A DNA stretch of 64,000 nt from Zobellia uliginosa (GCF_900156625.1 NZ_FTOB01000010.1:23900-87899), one strand, 5' to 3'. Shown: positions 1 through 8,706, numbered from the stretch's first letter. Translations and numbers: made by a program. Notes: a model not told the origin generated them from the letters alone.

Positions 1-279
1 AGCCCGAGTGGGGCGTTTTACGAAGCCGAGCACCTTAATGGTTCGGTGATGATGGAAGGGGTAATGGAAGCCCTTATAAAAGAGCAGTTGAAACGGAAAG
101 GGGCCGGTAGGTCCGATGTGGCCATCCCACTACGGCCCGACCATGGCCATGTATTGTTGGATGATAAAAAACGGCAGGGCGATTTTTACCCAGGCTATTC
201 ACTTATCGGCAGGGCTTTGGGCATGGCCCAGCTTACGGGCTTGGAAAAGGGGCTTCGTCACCGTATGAAGCTTTCTTGA
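1..279 (+). CDS. uxuA: D-mannonate dehydratase, C-terminal end (cut by window start)
   Basis: The reading frame is open from base 1 and ends in TGA; about 92 residues are visible. The run RPDHGH, then LLDD, then PGYSLIGR followed by a Gly/Leu-rich end is the characteristic C-terminus of UxuA, which dehydrates D-mannonate to 2-keto-3-deoxy-D-gluconate in hexuronate catabolism. The catalytic N-terminal and central parts lie outside the window. The product belongs to the same 2-keto-3-deoxy sugar-acid chemistry used by the anhydrogalactose genes further along, but it lies far from them and need not be co-regulated. The next gene is convergent with only 2 bp between the stops, and no terminator is visible there. 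Confidence 0.85.
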   Translation, partial: SPSGAFYEAEHLNGSVMMEGVMEALIKEQLKRKGAGRSDVAIPLRPDHGHVLLDDKKRQGDFYPGYSLIGRALGMAQLTGLEKGLRHRMKLS

Positions 280-281
280 GC

Positions 282-710
282 CTACTCGATAATTTCCCTG
301 AAGTCTTGAAAGAACAGTTCTATTCGTGCCATTTGTTGGCTTAGAAAGATCATGGTTTCTTGCCAAGTGTTCTTGTTGTGAATCGATACGTTTTCCAAGG
401 TGACGTATATTCTTGAAATTTCTTTTCCGTTCGATAGAAAAAAGGCTTCATCGAAAACAGCGTCGGGAAGGTATTCTTCTGATTGGAGTAGGGACTGTAA
501 GGATTGAAATTTCTCCCAAAGGGTGATGCGCCTTTCTAGGTCATCGGTTTCGATATCTATGGAAACCATGGCTTTTTTCAGATCGAAATGAAATTTAAAG
601 GCGAGGCCTTTCACCTTGGTGTTGTACAGTATCCATTTTCTAGGATACGATTTTCCAAAGGCGATCCAGAAGTCTTCCCGTAATTTTTTTGATTCCGCTT
701 TGCTGAACAT
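282..710 (-). CDS. DUF4268 family protein
   Basis: A small soluble protein of about 142 residues that fits the DUF4268 pattern (MFSKxES start, LREDFWxxFGKS, PRKWxLYNTKVKG). Its function is unknown; related domains occur in nuclease-like proteins, but no catalytic motif can be read here. I chose the ATG at 710 over the in-frame ATG at 740 because the upstream start would place 10 residues over the end of the ZIP transporter gene, whereas 710 begins 1 bp after that gene's stop and gives the MFSK start usual for the family. It is probably co-transcribed with the transporter. Confidence 0.75.
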   Translation of the reverse strand: MFSKAESKKLREDFWIAFGKSYPRKWILYNTKVKGLAFKFHFDLKKAMVSIDIETDDLERRITLWEKFQSLQSLLQSEEYLPDAVFDEAFFLSNGKEISRIYVTLENVSIHNKNTWQETMIFLSQQMARIELFFQDFREIIE

Positions 711-711
711 C

Positions 712-1383
712 CTATAAAAAATATGCGATAGCAATACCAAAAATAATGGCGATTACCTTACGAAGATTAAAGGTGTGGCCCTCCGAACTTTCAAAGAGTA
801 TAACCGTTGAAATATGCAAGAACACACCTATGACCAGTGCATTGATATAGGCGAAGTAGGTAGTGGCCCATTCTGCGTGGTCGGCAATATAACTGCCCAA
901 GGGAGTCATCAATGAAAATATGGTAATAAAGAAAAAGGCCTTGGGCAAGGGTATTTTTGAGTTGAGTAAAAAGATACTCAGAATTACGGCAATGGGTACT
1001 TTGTGAATCAATATGCCATAAAGAATGGTATCGTGATCGTGTATGGGGAATCCTTCTAGAAACGAATGAAGGCAGAGACTACCGAACAATAGCCATGGGA
1101 ACAACTCTTTCTCGGCATCGAGATGAACATGGCCGTGTTCGGCCCCTTTGGAAAAGAACTCCAAAAAAACCTGGAATAAAATCCCTAACATAACAAATAA
1201 GCCCACATCTTTGGGATTGCCATGCTCGTACACCGATGGAAACAGTTCGAACAAGGTCAAGGCCAGCAAAAATGCACCACTAAAGGCAAGAAGTAGCTTA
1301 AAATGACTTCGGTTCGTGGGTTTAACCATGTAAACAAAGACAAAGCTCAGTAGAACGGCAAAAATGGGTAAGGCGTAATTCAT
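712..1383 (-). CDS. ZIP family divalent metal transporter
   Basis: An integral membrane protein of 223 residues with about seven or eight hydrophobic segments. The ZIP signature is visible as LCLHSFLEG in the fourth segment and LIHKVP in the fifth, the paired His/Glu residues that form the metal path. A His-rich loop (HGHVHLD) lies between segments three and four, as in zinc and iron ZIPs. It would import Zn2+ or another divalent metal across the inner membrane. It heads a two-gene unit with the DUF4268 gene. Metal specificity cannot be read from the sequence. The upstream region (1384-1559) shows no TAnnTTTG box on this strand. Confidence 0.85.
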   Translation of the reverse strand: MNYALPIFAVLLSFVFVYMVKPTNRSHFKLLLAFSGAFLLALTLFELFPSVYEHGNPKDVGLFVMLGILFQVFLEFFSKGAEHGHVHLDAEKELFPWLLFGSLCLHSFLEGFPIHDHDTILYGILIHKVPIAVILSIFLLNSKIPLPKAFFFITIFSLMTPLGSYIADHAEWATTYFAYINALVIGVFLHISTVILFESSEGHTFNLRKVIAIIFGIAIAYFL

Positions 1384-1559
1384 TAACGGAAAATCATTTT
1401 ATCGAGGCTCTTAGTCTTAGAATTGCGGTACTAATTACATTGACGAAACCGACTTTTTTTAATTTTCTGAAAAGCGAGTTTTATCCTTTCGACAACGAAG
1501 GGGCGAACGGCATTTTAGAAAGCAGAGGGCGGGTTCGTATTTCTCCGGCTAAAATACTG

Positions 1560-1567
1560 TATTTTTG
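1560..1567 (+). promoter_or_regulatory. -7 promoter box (TAnnTTTG) of the RNA methyltransferase gene
   Basis: TATTTTTG matches the Bacteroidetes -7 consensus exactly and lies 20 bp before the start codon at 1588, giving a leader of about 15 nt. No clear TTG -33 element is seen at 17-23 bp upstream. Confidence 0.55.
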
Positions 1568-1587
1568 CGGCAACTTTAGAATAAGAC

Positions 1588-2760
1588 ATGGGTAAAAATT
1601 TTAAAATGGTCGCCAAGACCCTCTTTGGTTTCGAAGAGATTTTGGCCAAGGAAATCCGTAACCTCGGTGGCGGTAATGTAGTAGAAGGGGTAAGAAACGT
1701 AGCTTTCGAAGGCGACACTGGCTTTATGTACAAGGCCAATCTATGTTTGCGTACGGCTATAAAGATCATTAAACCTATTCATTCTTTTTCGGTTCGTAAC
1801 GAAAATGAACTTTATAAAAAGATCTATGCAATGGATTGGGCCGAATATCTTTCGGTAGACACCACTTTTGCTATCGATTCTACAGTTAACTCGGATAACT
1901 TTACACATTCGCTCTACGTTTCGCAAAAAGTAAAAGATGCGATTGTAGATAAGTTTAGGGATATGGACGGCAGTCGACCCAATGTTGATGTCAAGTTTCC
2001 TGATGTGCGGATCAATATTCATATCCATAACGAGCATTGTAATGTGTCTTTAGATAGCTCGGGAAGGTCTTTGCACCAAAGGGGCTATCGTACCGCTACC
2101 AATATAGCACCGATCAACGAAGTGTTGGCGGCAGGTCTTTTGCTTATGAGCGGATGGGACGGGCAATGTGATTTTTTAGATCCCATGTGCGGTAGTGGTA
2201 CCATGCTTACCGAGGCGGCCATGATCGCCTGTAATATTCCGGTAAATATCAATAGAAAGGAATTCGCCTTTGAAAAATGGCATGATTTTGATCAGGAATT
2301 ATTTGATAAGATTGTAGATGTAAGTCTTAACAAGGTTCGTGAATTCCATCATAAAATAGTGGGGTATGACAAAGCCCCTTCTGCGGTTCGCAAGGCAACT
2401 GACAATGTTGAGAATGCTAACCTCTCTGAATATATAAGCATCGAACGAAAGAACTTTTTCGATACCGAAAAATTTACCGAAGGGAAATTACACATGGTCT
2501 TCAATCCTCCCTATGGCGAGCGATTGAGTTTAGATATGGAAGACTTTTATGCTTCTATCGGTGATACCTTAAAGCAAAAATATCCTGGTACTGAAGCTTG
2601 GTTCATCACCTCCAATATGGAGGCCCTCAAATATGTAGGCTTACGCCCCTCACGAAAGATAAAGGTATTCAACAGTCACCTAGAGTCACGCTTGGTAAAG
2701 TATGTCATGTACGAGGGCAGTAAGAAGGCCAAGTATATGAACAAAAACAAGGAAGAGTAG
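1588..2760 (+). CDS. THUMP-domain class I SAM-dependent RNA methyltransferase (RlmL-type)
   Basis: This 390-residue protein has an N-terminal ferredoxin-like/THUMP region (about 1-160), then a Rossmann methyltransferase. Motif I reads DPMCGSGT (198-205) and the catalytic motif is NPPYG (306-310), the N-methyltransferase signature for exocyclic amines. This layout is that of the N-terminal half of RlmL, which makes m2G2445 in 23S rRNA; Bacteroidetes commonly carry it as a stand-alone protein, often labelled 'N6-adenine-specific DNA methylase'. It acts in the cytoplasm on rRNA during ribosome assembly. The family is clear; the exact target base is inferred. Confidence 0.88.
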   Translation: MGKNFKMVAKTLFGFEEILAKEIRNLGGGNVVEGVRNVAFEGDTGFMYKANLCLRTAIKIIKPIHSFSVRNENELYKKIYAMDWAEYLSVDTTFAIDSTVNSDNFTHSLYVSQKVKDAIVDKFRDMDGSRPNVDVKFPDVRINIHIHNEHCNVSLDSSGRSLHQRGYRTATNIAPINEVLAAGLLLMSGWDGQCDFLDPMCGSGTMLTEAAMIACNIPVNINRKEFAFEKWHDFDQELFDKIVDVSLNKVREFHHKIVGYDKAPSAVRKATDNVENANLSEYISIERKNFFDTEKFTEGKLHMVFNPPYGERLSLDMEDFYASIGDTLKQKYPGTEAWFITSNMEALKYVGLRPSRKIKVFNSHLESRLVKYVMYEGSKKAKYMNKNKEE

Positions 2761-2787
2761 GGCGGGGCTTTCCCACAACGCTAAAAA

Positions 2788-3615
2788 CTATTGTCTTTTG
2801 GGACGTTCCGTGGGGTCGGGCTTAGGCTCGGGTTCGGGCTGTACCTCTTTCTCTTTTGGCTCGTTCTTCTTTTTGTAGAGTGGAATCAGGTAACTAATGG
2901 AGTAATTATAGCCTACGCCAAAACGACTGCCATCGGTAACTTTGTTGAAACCGGGTATAAAGAGGTCGTCAAGCTCGTTTTCGGGGCGTTTGTTGGTTAT
3001 TAAGATGCCTAGGCGGGCACTCGCCCCAAAAAAGAGGTTTCTCAATACCTCGGCCTTCAGGCCTACCACAAACTCCAACCAAGACTTATTGCGGCCTTCG
3101 TATTTGCCAAGGGCATCGGTGCCGACGGCAAAATCATCAGGGTTCCAATAACGGTTGGTATCGAAAATCTTATAGGCATTCAATTCTTGGCTAAACGTAC
3201 TGAAAGCGTAGCGTCCACCAATGTATATCATATTTTGTTCGCCGTACCAATTGCCGTAGGTGTTATAGTCTATTCCTAGTTTGATATAACTACCCGATGT
3301 GGTAAAGTTATACAGGTCGCCGTCTTCACTATCGATCAATGCGCCGAGGGGGGTGCCTATCGTTTTTTTCTCGTTTCCCAGTTCGGCGGCCAAATAAAGG
3401 TTTTGGGTAAGTCGGTAATCTCCGACCAACTCGAGTCCGGTATAATTGTCTTCGAAAAAGGAAACCGCAAGCCTGCTCAGGTCGGCTCCGACCCTAAGGC
3501 CGTAACGTTGCTTATAGACCGTGGTGTCCTTTTTGTTCAGGTCTATAGGCTCGCTCTGCGAAAATCCCACAGCGATAACCAAAAGAAAAAAGAGACTAGT
3601 GAAATATCTTAACAT
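2788..3615 (-). CDS. DUF6048 family outer-membrane-type protein
   Basis: An exported protein with a Sec signal peptide ending near GFSQ, followed by alternating beta strands (GLRVGADLSRL, LYLAAELGNE, YIGGRYAFS) that suggest a small beta-barrel, and a Lys/Glu/Pro-rich tail (about 25 residues of KPEPxP repeats) that may be periplasmic or disordered. It matches DUF6048, a Bacteroidetes family of unknown function. I start it at the ATG at 3615, where the signal peptide is compact; an in-frame ATG at 3636 would lengthen the N-region. It overlaps the end of the DUF6452 lipoprotein gene upstream, and these two families are often adjacent in flavobacteria, so they probably work together at the cell envelope. 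Confidence 0.72.
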   Translation of the reverse strand: MLRYFTSLFFLLVIAVGFSQSEPIDLNKKDTTVYKQRYGLRVGADLSRLAVSFFEDNYTGLELVGDYRLTQNLYLAAELGNEKKTIGTPLGALIDSEDGDLYNFTTSGSYIKLGIDYNTYGNWYGEQNMIYIGGRYAFSTFSQELNAYKIFDTNRYWNPDDFAVGTDALGKYEGRNKSWLEFVVGLKAEVLRNLFFGASARLGILITNKRPENELDDLFIPGFNKVTDGSRFGVGYNYSISYLIPLYKKKNEPKEKEVQPEPEPKPDPTERPKRQ

Positions 3616-4084
3616 GGGCAGAAGCTGTGTTTTCAATAAGTGCGTTATCTACATCTATGGTCTGGATCCAGACCGAATCGTCTTGTTCTACGGTTACGGT
3701 TAAGTTCTCGAAATTCGCGATATAGCCACAGGCCCGAGACTTGTACAATTCCGTTACATCGTAATTAAAGGTTAGGGTATCTACATTGATGTCATCAATA
3801 CTAAGCTGTCGTGAAAGGGCAAATGACGTGCTGTTGGCGTCTACCCGCAAAGGCAAGACAATGGAATCTAAAGCCACATTGGCTATGGTGTCTTTTCCTC
3901 CGGAAGGCAAAACACCCCAGACGATTAGGTTTTGTACATCTTTGAATTCCGTAGGGTTTAAGACATCGTAAAAACGAATGACCACCTGGGGCGTGTCATA
4001 ATCGGTACAGATGTCGTCTTTTTCGCAGGCGGAAAAAGAAAGAATGCCCAATAGGATGATAAAAAGTATTTTGAATCTGTTCAT
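3596..4084 (-). CDS. DUF6452 family lipoprotein
   Basis: A 162-residue protein with a lipoprotein signal peptide (LLGILSFSAC, lipidated Cys at residue 20) and a beta-rich body. It fits DUF6452, a Bacteroidetes-specific family without assigned function. It starts 4 bp after the rlmD stop and its own end overlaps the DUF6048 gene, so the three form an operon led by rlmD. Its location would be the periplasmic side of the outer membrane. No catalytic residues are recognisable; a structural or envelope-sensing role is only a guess. Confidence 0.72.
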   Translation of the reverse strand: MNRFKILFIILLGILSFSACEKDDICTDYDTPQVVIRFYDVLNPTEFKDVQNLIVWGVLPSGGKDTIANVALDSIVLPLRVDANSTSFALSRQLSIDDINVDTLTFNYDVTELYKSRACGYIANFENLTVTVEQDDSVWIQTIDVDNALIENTASAHVKIFH

Positions 4085-4088
4085 AAAG

Positions 4089-5498
4089 CTATAGCTTTTT
4101 CAAAAGTACGATATTTTCAACATGGTGTGTTTGCGGAAACATATCTACCGGTTGTACTTTTATTACTTGGTAAGTATCTTTCATTAAAGCAAGGTCACGG
4201 GCTTGAGTAGCACTATTACAACTGACGTAAACTACTTTGTCGGGTGCAATGTTCAAGATCTGCTGAACCACATCTTTATGCATGCCGTCCCTTGGGGGGT
4301 CGGTAATGATAACGTCGGGCCTACCATTGGCCGCTATGAATTCTTGGTTGAAGACATTCTTCATATCGCCCACAAAGAAGTCTACATTGTCGATTTCGTT
4401 ACGTTCGGCATTGGCCTTTGCATCGGCGATAGCTTCGGGTACCGATTCTATTCCTATAACTTTCCTCGCTTTTTTGGCCACGAATTGGGCAATGGTTCCG
4501 GTACCGGTATATAGGTCGTAAACGAGTTCATCTCCCTGTAAATCGGCGAACTCACGGGTGAGTTTGTACAGTTCATAGGCTTGGGCCGAATTCGTTTGGT
4601 AAAATGATTTCGCGTTGATTTTGAACTTCAGGCCTTCCATTTCCTCAAAAATATGGTCGCGACCCGAGAAGCAAACAATTTCTTGGTCGTAAATGGTGTC
4701 GTTCTGTTTTTGGTTGATGACGTACAAAAGCGAAGTTATCTCAGGAAAAGTTTCTTTAAGGTGATTCAGTAATAGTTCTCGTTTTGTTGCATCATCTTCA
4801 TAGAACTGCACCATAACCATAAGCTCTCCAGTAGAAGCCGTACGTATCATAAGGGTACGCAATTGCCCATGCTGATTCCTCGGGTTGAAAAATGTGAGTC
4901 CGTTTTTAATGGCAAAATCACGGGTCTCCAAACGAATGGCATTGGACGGATCTTGCTGTAGGTGACATTTTTTTATGTCTAGGATTTTGTCCCACATTCC
5001 GGGAATGTGAAAACCGAGGGCGTTCTTGTCCGTAAAGTTATTGTCCGACTGTATTTCCTCAAGGGTAAGCCATCGGCTATCGGAAAAGGAAAATTCCATC
5101 TTGTTGCGGTAGAAATACTGCTCTTTGGAACCCGCTATAGGTGTAATTTCGGGCAATTCTAAATGTCCGATCCGTCTGAGGTTGTTTTCTACTTCCTTCT
5201 GTTTGTAGAAAAGTTGGTGCCTATAGCCCATATCTTGCCATTTGCATCCCCCGCAAACCCCAAAATGTTCACACTGAGGTTCTACACGTTTGTCGGAGAA
5301 GGTATGAAAAGTGGTAGCGACACCCTCAAAATAAGCCTTGCGCTTTTTTGTGGTCTGTACGTCTACAATATCGCCAGGTACGGCGTTGGTCAAAAAAATC
5401 ACCCTTCCATCGGGCGCTTTACCAATAGTTTTTCCTTTTGCACCGGCATCTACAACCTCTACGTTTTCGAATACCTGTCGCTTGTTCTTTCTTCGCAT
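4089..5498 (-). CDS. rlmD: 23S rRNA (uracil-5-)-methyltransferase RlmD
   Basis: This protein of about 469 residues has an N-terminal TRAM domain (EVVDAGAKGKTIGK), a Cys cluster typical of the [4Fe-4S] RumA class (CEHFGVCGGCKW plus a later KKCHLQ), a SAM site (DLYTGTGT) and the catalytic nucleophile region YVSCNSATQARDL. RlmD methylates C5 of U1939 in 23S rRNA; TrmFO-type or RlmCD-type specificity cannot be excluded. I start it at MRRKNKRQ rather than 27 bp upstream, because a perfect -7 box sits 4 bp before this ATG and would otherwise lie inside the gene. It heads the operon with the two envelope genes downstream, an odd but common flavobacterial pairing. Confidence 0.88.
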   Translation of the reverse strand: MRRKNKRQVFENVEVVDAGAKGKTIGKAPDGRVIFLTNAVPGDIVDVQTTKKRKAYFEGVATTFHTFSDKRVEPQCEHFGVCGGCKWQDMGYRHQLFYKQKEVENNLRRIGHLELPEITPIAGSKEQYFYRNKMEFSFSDSRWLTLEEIQSDNNFTDKNALGFHIPGMWDKILDIKKCHLQQDPSNAIRLETRDFAIKNGLTFFNPRNQHGQLRTLMIRTASTGELMVMVQFYEDDATKRELLLNHLKETFPEITSLLYVINQKQNDTIYDQEIVCFSGRDHIFEEMEGLKFKINAKSFYQTNSAQAYELYKLTREFADLQGDELVYDLYTGTGTIAQFVAKKARKVIGIESVPEAIADAKANAERNEIDNVDFFVGDMKNVFNQEFIAANGRPDVIITDPPRDGMHKDVVQQILNIAPDKVVYVSCNSATQARDLALMKDTYQVIKVQPVDMFPQTHHVENIVLLKKL

Positions 5499-5502
5499 GC
5501 CG

Positions 5503-5510
5503 CAAAAGTA
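5503..5510 (-). promoter_or_regulatory. -7 promoter box directly before rlmD (possible leaderless transcript)
   Basis: On the minus strand this reads TACTTTTG, an exact TAnnTTTG. Only 4 bp separate it from the rlmD ATG, so transcription would begin at or within a base or two of the start codon. No TTG -33 element is seen. Confidence 0.5.
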
Positions 5511-5525
5511 AGCATCCCGATGCAT

Positions 5526-5836
5526 TTATTATAACTATCGTTACGATCGGACTTATTAAAAATAGTTAAATGTGATTTTTAACTTATTGATACCACATGA
5601 ATCGGGTTTGTTCGGGAGGCTAGATTGGTGGGGATGAAAATTTAAAGAAGTTGTAAAGACTTGGTAAGTAAACATTTGGTCGCTTTTTACAAGGTTCTTT
5701 TTAGAACTGCCAACTAATTTTGTTAAGTTTGCAGCTCTACAAGGATGATTTCTCTCCTACGCTGAATTTTCGAATCTTCGAAAGGAAAAAGGTATAGAAG
5801 GAATTACTGAAGTTTTATTTAAAAGTAATTTTTATC
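5526..5836 (+). other. Intergenic region between divergent rlmD and rocD
   Basis: A 310-bp AT-rich gap without a reading frame. It holds the rlmD promoter near its left edge and, at 5724-5731, TAAGTTTG, an exact -7 box for rocD (leader about 100 nt). The leader from about 5737 to 5836 has no strong hairpin that I can see. Nothing else recognisable. Confidence 0.5.
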
Positions 5837-7081
5837 ATGTCAGTTTTAGAAAAAATCACTTCTGAAGGTGCTATTGCATTGGAGGATAAGTACGGAGCAC
5901 ACAACTATCACCCACTACCAGTGGTACTCACCAAGGGAGAAGGGGTTTATGTTTGGGATGTTGAAGGAAAAAAATATTACGATTTCCTTTCGGCCTACTC
6001 TGCGGTAAACCAAGGGCATTGTCACCCGAAAATTGTCAAGGCCATGACCGATCAGGCCCAGACCTTGACCCTTACCTCGAGGGCGTTTTACAACGATATG
6101 CTCGGAAAGTATGAAAAGTATGCCACGGAAATTTTTGGTTTTGACAAGTTGTTGCCTATGAACACAGGGGCCGAGGCTGTCGAGACCGCATTGAAATTGT
6201 GTCGAAAGTGGGCCTATGAGAAAAAAGGCCTGAGCGGGAACGAGGCACAGATCGTTGTTTGTGAAAACAATTTTCACGGAAGAACCACCACGATCATTTC
6301 GTTTTCGAACGACCCGGTGGCCCGTAAGAATTTCGGACCCTATACGACCGGATTTATTAAAATAGAATACGATAACCTAGAGGCTTTGGCCGAGGTGCTC
6401 GAACAAAACCATAACATAGCAGGTTTTCTGGTAGAGCCTATTCAAGGGGAAGCGGGAGTATACGTTCCTTCTGAGGGATATTTAAGGGAGGCCAGGGCAT
6501 TGTGCGAAAAGCACAACGTCCTTTTTATAGCCGATGAGGTCCAAACCGGAATAGCCCGAACAGGTAAGATGTTGGCAGTTGATCATGAGAACGTAAAGCC
6601 TGATATCTTGATATTGGGAAAAGCACTTTCTGGTGGAGCTTACCCTGTTTCCGCTGTTTTGGCCAACGATGAAATTATGGGGGTGATCCAACCAGGAAAC
6701 CACGGTAGTACTTTTGGTGGAAACCCTATTGCTGCGGCCGTGGCCATTGCGGCATTAGAGGTAGTCAAAAATGAGGAGTTGGCACAAAATGCCGAAATGC
6801 TCGGACTACTGTTCAGGGATGAACTGAACAAGTTCATACCGAACTGCAATGTGGTGAACGGCGTAAGGGGTAAAGGGCTGTTAAATGCAATTCTTATCAA
6901 TGATACGGAAGACAGTTCGACCGCATGGGATATTTGTATGGCCCTAAAGGAAAACGGACTTTTGGCGAAACCTACCCATGGCAACATTATCCGTTTTGCA
7001 CCGCCCTTGGTAATGAACAGGGAGCAACTGTTAGATTGTGTTGAGATCATAAAAACAACATTGAAACGGTTCGAGAAATAA
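5837..7081 (+). CDS. rocD: Ornithine aminotransferase
   Basis: A class III PLP-dependent aminotransferase of 414 residues, the usual length for ornithine delta-aminotransferase. It converts ornithine and 2-oxoglutarate to glutamate semialdehyde and glutamate, linking arginine and proline metabolism in the cytoplasm. Visible landmarks are the substrate-site region [11 protein letters not shown] near the N-terminus, the phosphate-binding [12 protein letters not shown] (109-120), the PLP aspartate in DEVQTG (233-238), and the Schiff-base lysine in [11 protein letters not shown] (Lys262). It is a single-gene unit with its own promoter and a strong terminator. Confidence is high because the NFHGRTT and GNHGSTFGG motifs also fit this subfamily. 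Confidence 0.93.
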   Translation: MSVLEKITSEGAIALEDKYGAHNYHPLPVVLTKGEGVYVWDVEGKKYYDFLSAYSAVNQGHCHPKIVKAMTDQAQTLTLTSRAFYNDMLGKYEKYATEIFGFDKLLPMNTGAEAVETALKLCRKWAYEKKGLSGNEAQIVVCENNFHGRTTTIISFSNDPVARKNFGPYTTGFIKIEYDNLEALAEVLEQNHNIAGFLVEPIQGEAGVYVPSEGYLREARALCEKHNVLFIADEVQTGIARTGKMLAVDHENVKPDILILGKALSGGAYPVSAVLANDEIMGVIQPGNHGSTFGGNPIAAAVAIAALEVVKNEELAQNAEMLGLLFRDELNKFIPNCNVVNGVRGKGLLNAILINDTEDSSTAWDICMALKENGLLAKPTHGNIIRFAPPLVMNREQLLDCVEIIKTTLKRFEK

Positions 7082-7084
7082 AAA

Positions 7085-7115
7085 AAAAGCCTGAAACTTA
7101 GTTTCAGGCTTTTTT
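7085..7115. terminator. Intrinsic terminator after rocD (bidirectional)
   Basis: A perfect 9-bp stem (GCCTGAAAC / GTTTCAGGC) with a TTA loop, flanked by A and T runs on both sides, so it can serve rocD on the plus strand and the convergent membrane-protein genes on the minus strand. Confidence 0.9.
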
Positions 7116-7136
7116 GTATACCTCTATCTTTCCGGT

Positions 7137-7448
7137 TTAGAAATCGCCGTTTGTAGCGGCCGCTACAATAATGGCGGCAATGGCGCCAAAGTATATAATG
7201 GCTATTAGCAAGTAAATAGCCGCTAAGATCAAGCCTATATACGACAGGGTTTTTCCAGTCTTTACATTTTCGATTCCCGTGTACTGACCATTACTTTGGT
7301 CATAGGCTCGCTGTGCGGTTTTCGCGTTAGATAGGCCTATAAAGCTGAAAATAGCGCCAAAGGGTCCGCAGCAAAGAAGCGTCAATACTATGGAAAGAAT
7401 TCCAAAAGTTAAGGCGTTACTAGCGCCCGGTAGGGTTTGTTGTGTCAT
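7137..7448 (-). CDS. CCC-motif small membrane protein (paralogue 2)
   Basis: A 103-residue protein with two hydrophobic regions: LTFGILSIVLTLLCCGPFG, carrying the paired Cys near the N-terminus, and a second membrane region near the C-terminus, joined by a polar loop containing NVKTGKTLSYIGLIL. The same NVKTGK-(I/L) pattern occurs in the gene just upstream, so the two are tandem paralogues. The family is found in Bacteroidetes and called 'CCC motif membrane protein'; its function is unknown. It is the last gene of a three-gene unit whose members are 3 and 5 bp apart. Confidence 0.75.
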   Translation of the reverse strand: MTQQTLPGASNALTFGILSIVLTLLCCGPFGAIFSFIGLSNAKTAQRAYDQSNGQYTGIENVKTGKTLSYIGLILAAIYLLIAIIYFGAIAAIIVAAATNGDF

Positions 7449-7451
7449 TGT

Positions 7452-7781
7452 CTATCCGAAAAGTTCTTCCATTTTTTCACGCATCATCTCGGGGTCTTGC
7501 ATATCTTCAAATCCGAAGAAAGCAATCATGCCTATGGTCATCATGAGATAAAGGACACTGAGTACGATACCGATAATGGCAAGAATTTTTCCCGTTTTTA
7601 CGTTGCCGTAATCCGTATAGTTTTCTGGGTTTTCCTGATAGATGGAGGTGGCTTTGTTCGCTAAGACCAAGGCAACGATACCGAATATAAGACCAAGAAT
7701 ACCGTAGCAGCAACAGGTGACTATCGAAAGAATTCCGAATACAAGAATTAAAGTAGCATTGGGTAATTTGTGTTGTTCCAT
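7452..7781 (-). CDS. CCC-motif small membrane protein (paralogue 1)
   Basis: A 109-residue inner-membrane protein with the diagnostic run TCCCYG in its first membrane segment (FGILSIVTCCCYGILGLIFGI), a tyrosine/asparagine-rich loop, then NVKTGKILAIIGIVL and a second membrane segment, ending in an acidic tail rich in Met and Glu. It is a tandem paralogue of the next gene and sits between that gene and a DUF2752 gene, a neighbourhood that recurs in flavobacteria. The adjacent cysteines could bind metal or be redox active, but no function is known. Confidence 0.78.
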   Translation of the reverse strand: MEQHKLPNATLILVFGILSIVTCCCYGILGLIFGIVALVLANKATSIYQENPENYTDYGNVKTGKILAIIGIVLSVLYLMMTIGMIAFFGFEDMQDPEMMREKMEELFG

Positions 7782-7786
7782 TTTTT

Positions 7787-8098
7787 TTAGTGGGTTAGGT
7801 GAGTCATTTTAAGAATATAATTAACTATAATAATAGAACCGCTTAGTATTCCAAGGGTCATTTTTATATGGGTGTCGAAACGAAATCGGGTAAATTGACT
7901 TGCAATGGCGAACATTACAAGTGGAATAAGGGTGAAAATTGCCGGATACATATCAAAGGCCGCACTGAAATCCCCCTTTAAAAAGAGTACAACGGAACGT
8001 TGGAGACCACAGCCCGGACAGTCGATGCCGAAGAGCTTTTTGTTCAGGCAAGGTAGCATGTAATCTTCAAGAGTCAATAAAAAAGTAGCTAACTGCAT
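7787..8098 (-). CDS. DUF2752 family membrane protein
   Basis: A 103-residue protein matching DUF2752: LPCLNKKLFG, then the CPGCGLQRS motif (a Cys-x-x-Cys followed by Arg-Ser), then two or three membrane segments. The CxxC lies near the start of the first membrane region, as usual. Function is unknown. It is the first gene of a unit with the two CCC-motif proteins, so all three may act together in the inner membrane; their shared paired cysteines hint at metal or redox handling, which is inference. An in-frame ATG at 8059 gives a shorter alternative starting at MLPCLNKK. Confidence 0.75.
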   Translation of the reverse strand: MQLATFLLTLEDYMLPCLNKKLFGIDCPGCGLQRSVVLFLKGDFSAAFDMYPAIFTLIPLVMFAIASQFTRFRFDTHIKMTLGILSGSIIIVNYILKMTHLTH

Positions 8099-8135
8099 TT
8101 TTACGGTTTAGCAATTCTATCACGAAAATTACCAT

Positions 8136-8143
8136 TATTTTTG
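8136..8143 (+). promoter_or_regulatory. -7 promoter box of the Smr-domain gene
   Basis: TATTTTTG matches TAnnTTTG exactly. It overlaps a possible GTG start at 8143 and therefore argues that translation begins at the ATG at 8161 instead. Confidence 0.55.
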
Positions 8144-8160
8144 TGGATACAAAACAAATT

Positions 8161-8706
8161 ATGGCCGTTTTTCAAATAGGGGATAAGGTTGAGACCATAG
8201 ATGATGTCATCTCGGGTAGGGTTACAAAGCTTTCCGGGGCTACGGTAACTATTGAGACCAACGATGGGTTCGAGCTCGATTTTGAGGTGAACGAACTGGT
8301 TCGGGTCGATACCGGCGATATCCGGGTCAGCAATTACGAGATAAGCCAGGTGAAGGCCGAAAAAGAACTTCCGAAGAAAAGAAGAACCCAAGCCTTAAAG
8401 CCCAAAGAGCGCAACGCCCCCAAGATGGAAGTGGATCTGCACATTCATCAGTTGACAAAGTCTAGCAAGGGCATGAGCAATTATGATATGCTGAACCTTC
8501 AGTTAGATGCGGCCAAGCGTCAGTTGGAATTCGCTATGAGAAAGCGGATCCAAAAAGTGGTATTCATTCACGGGGTAGGGGAAGGCGTGCTCAAAGAAGA
8601 GCTCTACTACCTTTTTAGACGCTACGACAACGTAAAATACTACGATGCCGATTACCAAAAATACGGCTTGGGCGCTACTGAGGTCTATATTTACCAGAAT
8701 ACTTAG
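8161..8706 (+). CDS. Smr-domain protein (MutS2-related endonuclease family)
   Basis: This protein of about 181 residues starts with an SH3-like fold (FQIGDKVETIDDVISGRV, about 1-55), has a basic linker, and ends in an Smr domain with the VDLHIHQL motif and the IHGVGEGVLKEEL motif. Smr domains are found alone or at the end of MutS2 and have nicking or RNA-cleaving activity; recent work links MutS2/SmrB to collided-ribosome rescue. There is no MutS ATPase part here, so mismatch repair is unlikely. The start at 8161 is preferred because the promoter box covers the upstream GTG. Its last 4 bp overlap the convergent lipoprotein gene. Confidence 0.85.
   Translation: MAVFQIGDKVETIDDVISGRVTKLSGATVTIETNDGFELDFEVNELVRVDTGDIRVSNYEISQVKAEKELPKKRRTQALKPKERNAPKMEVDLHIHQLTKSSKGMSNYDMLNLQLDAAKRQLEFAMRKRIQKVVFIHGVGEGVLKEELYYLFRRYDNVKYYDADYQKYGLGATEVYIYQNT

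Noticed and set aside
5163..5534. 123-codon plus-strand frame over the start of rlmD
   Set aside because: Antisense shadow; hydrophobicity comes from the complement of charged rlmD codons.
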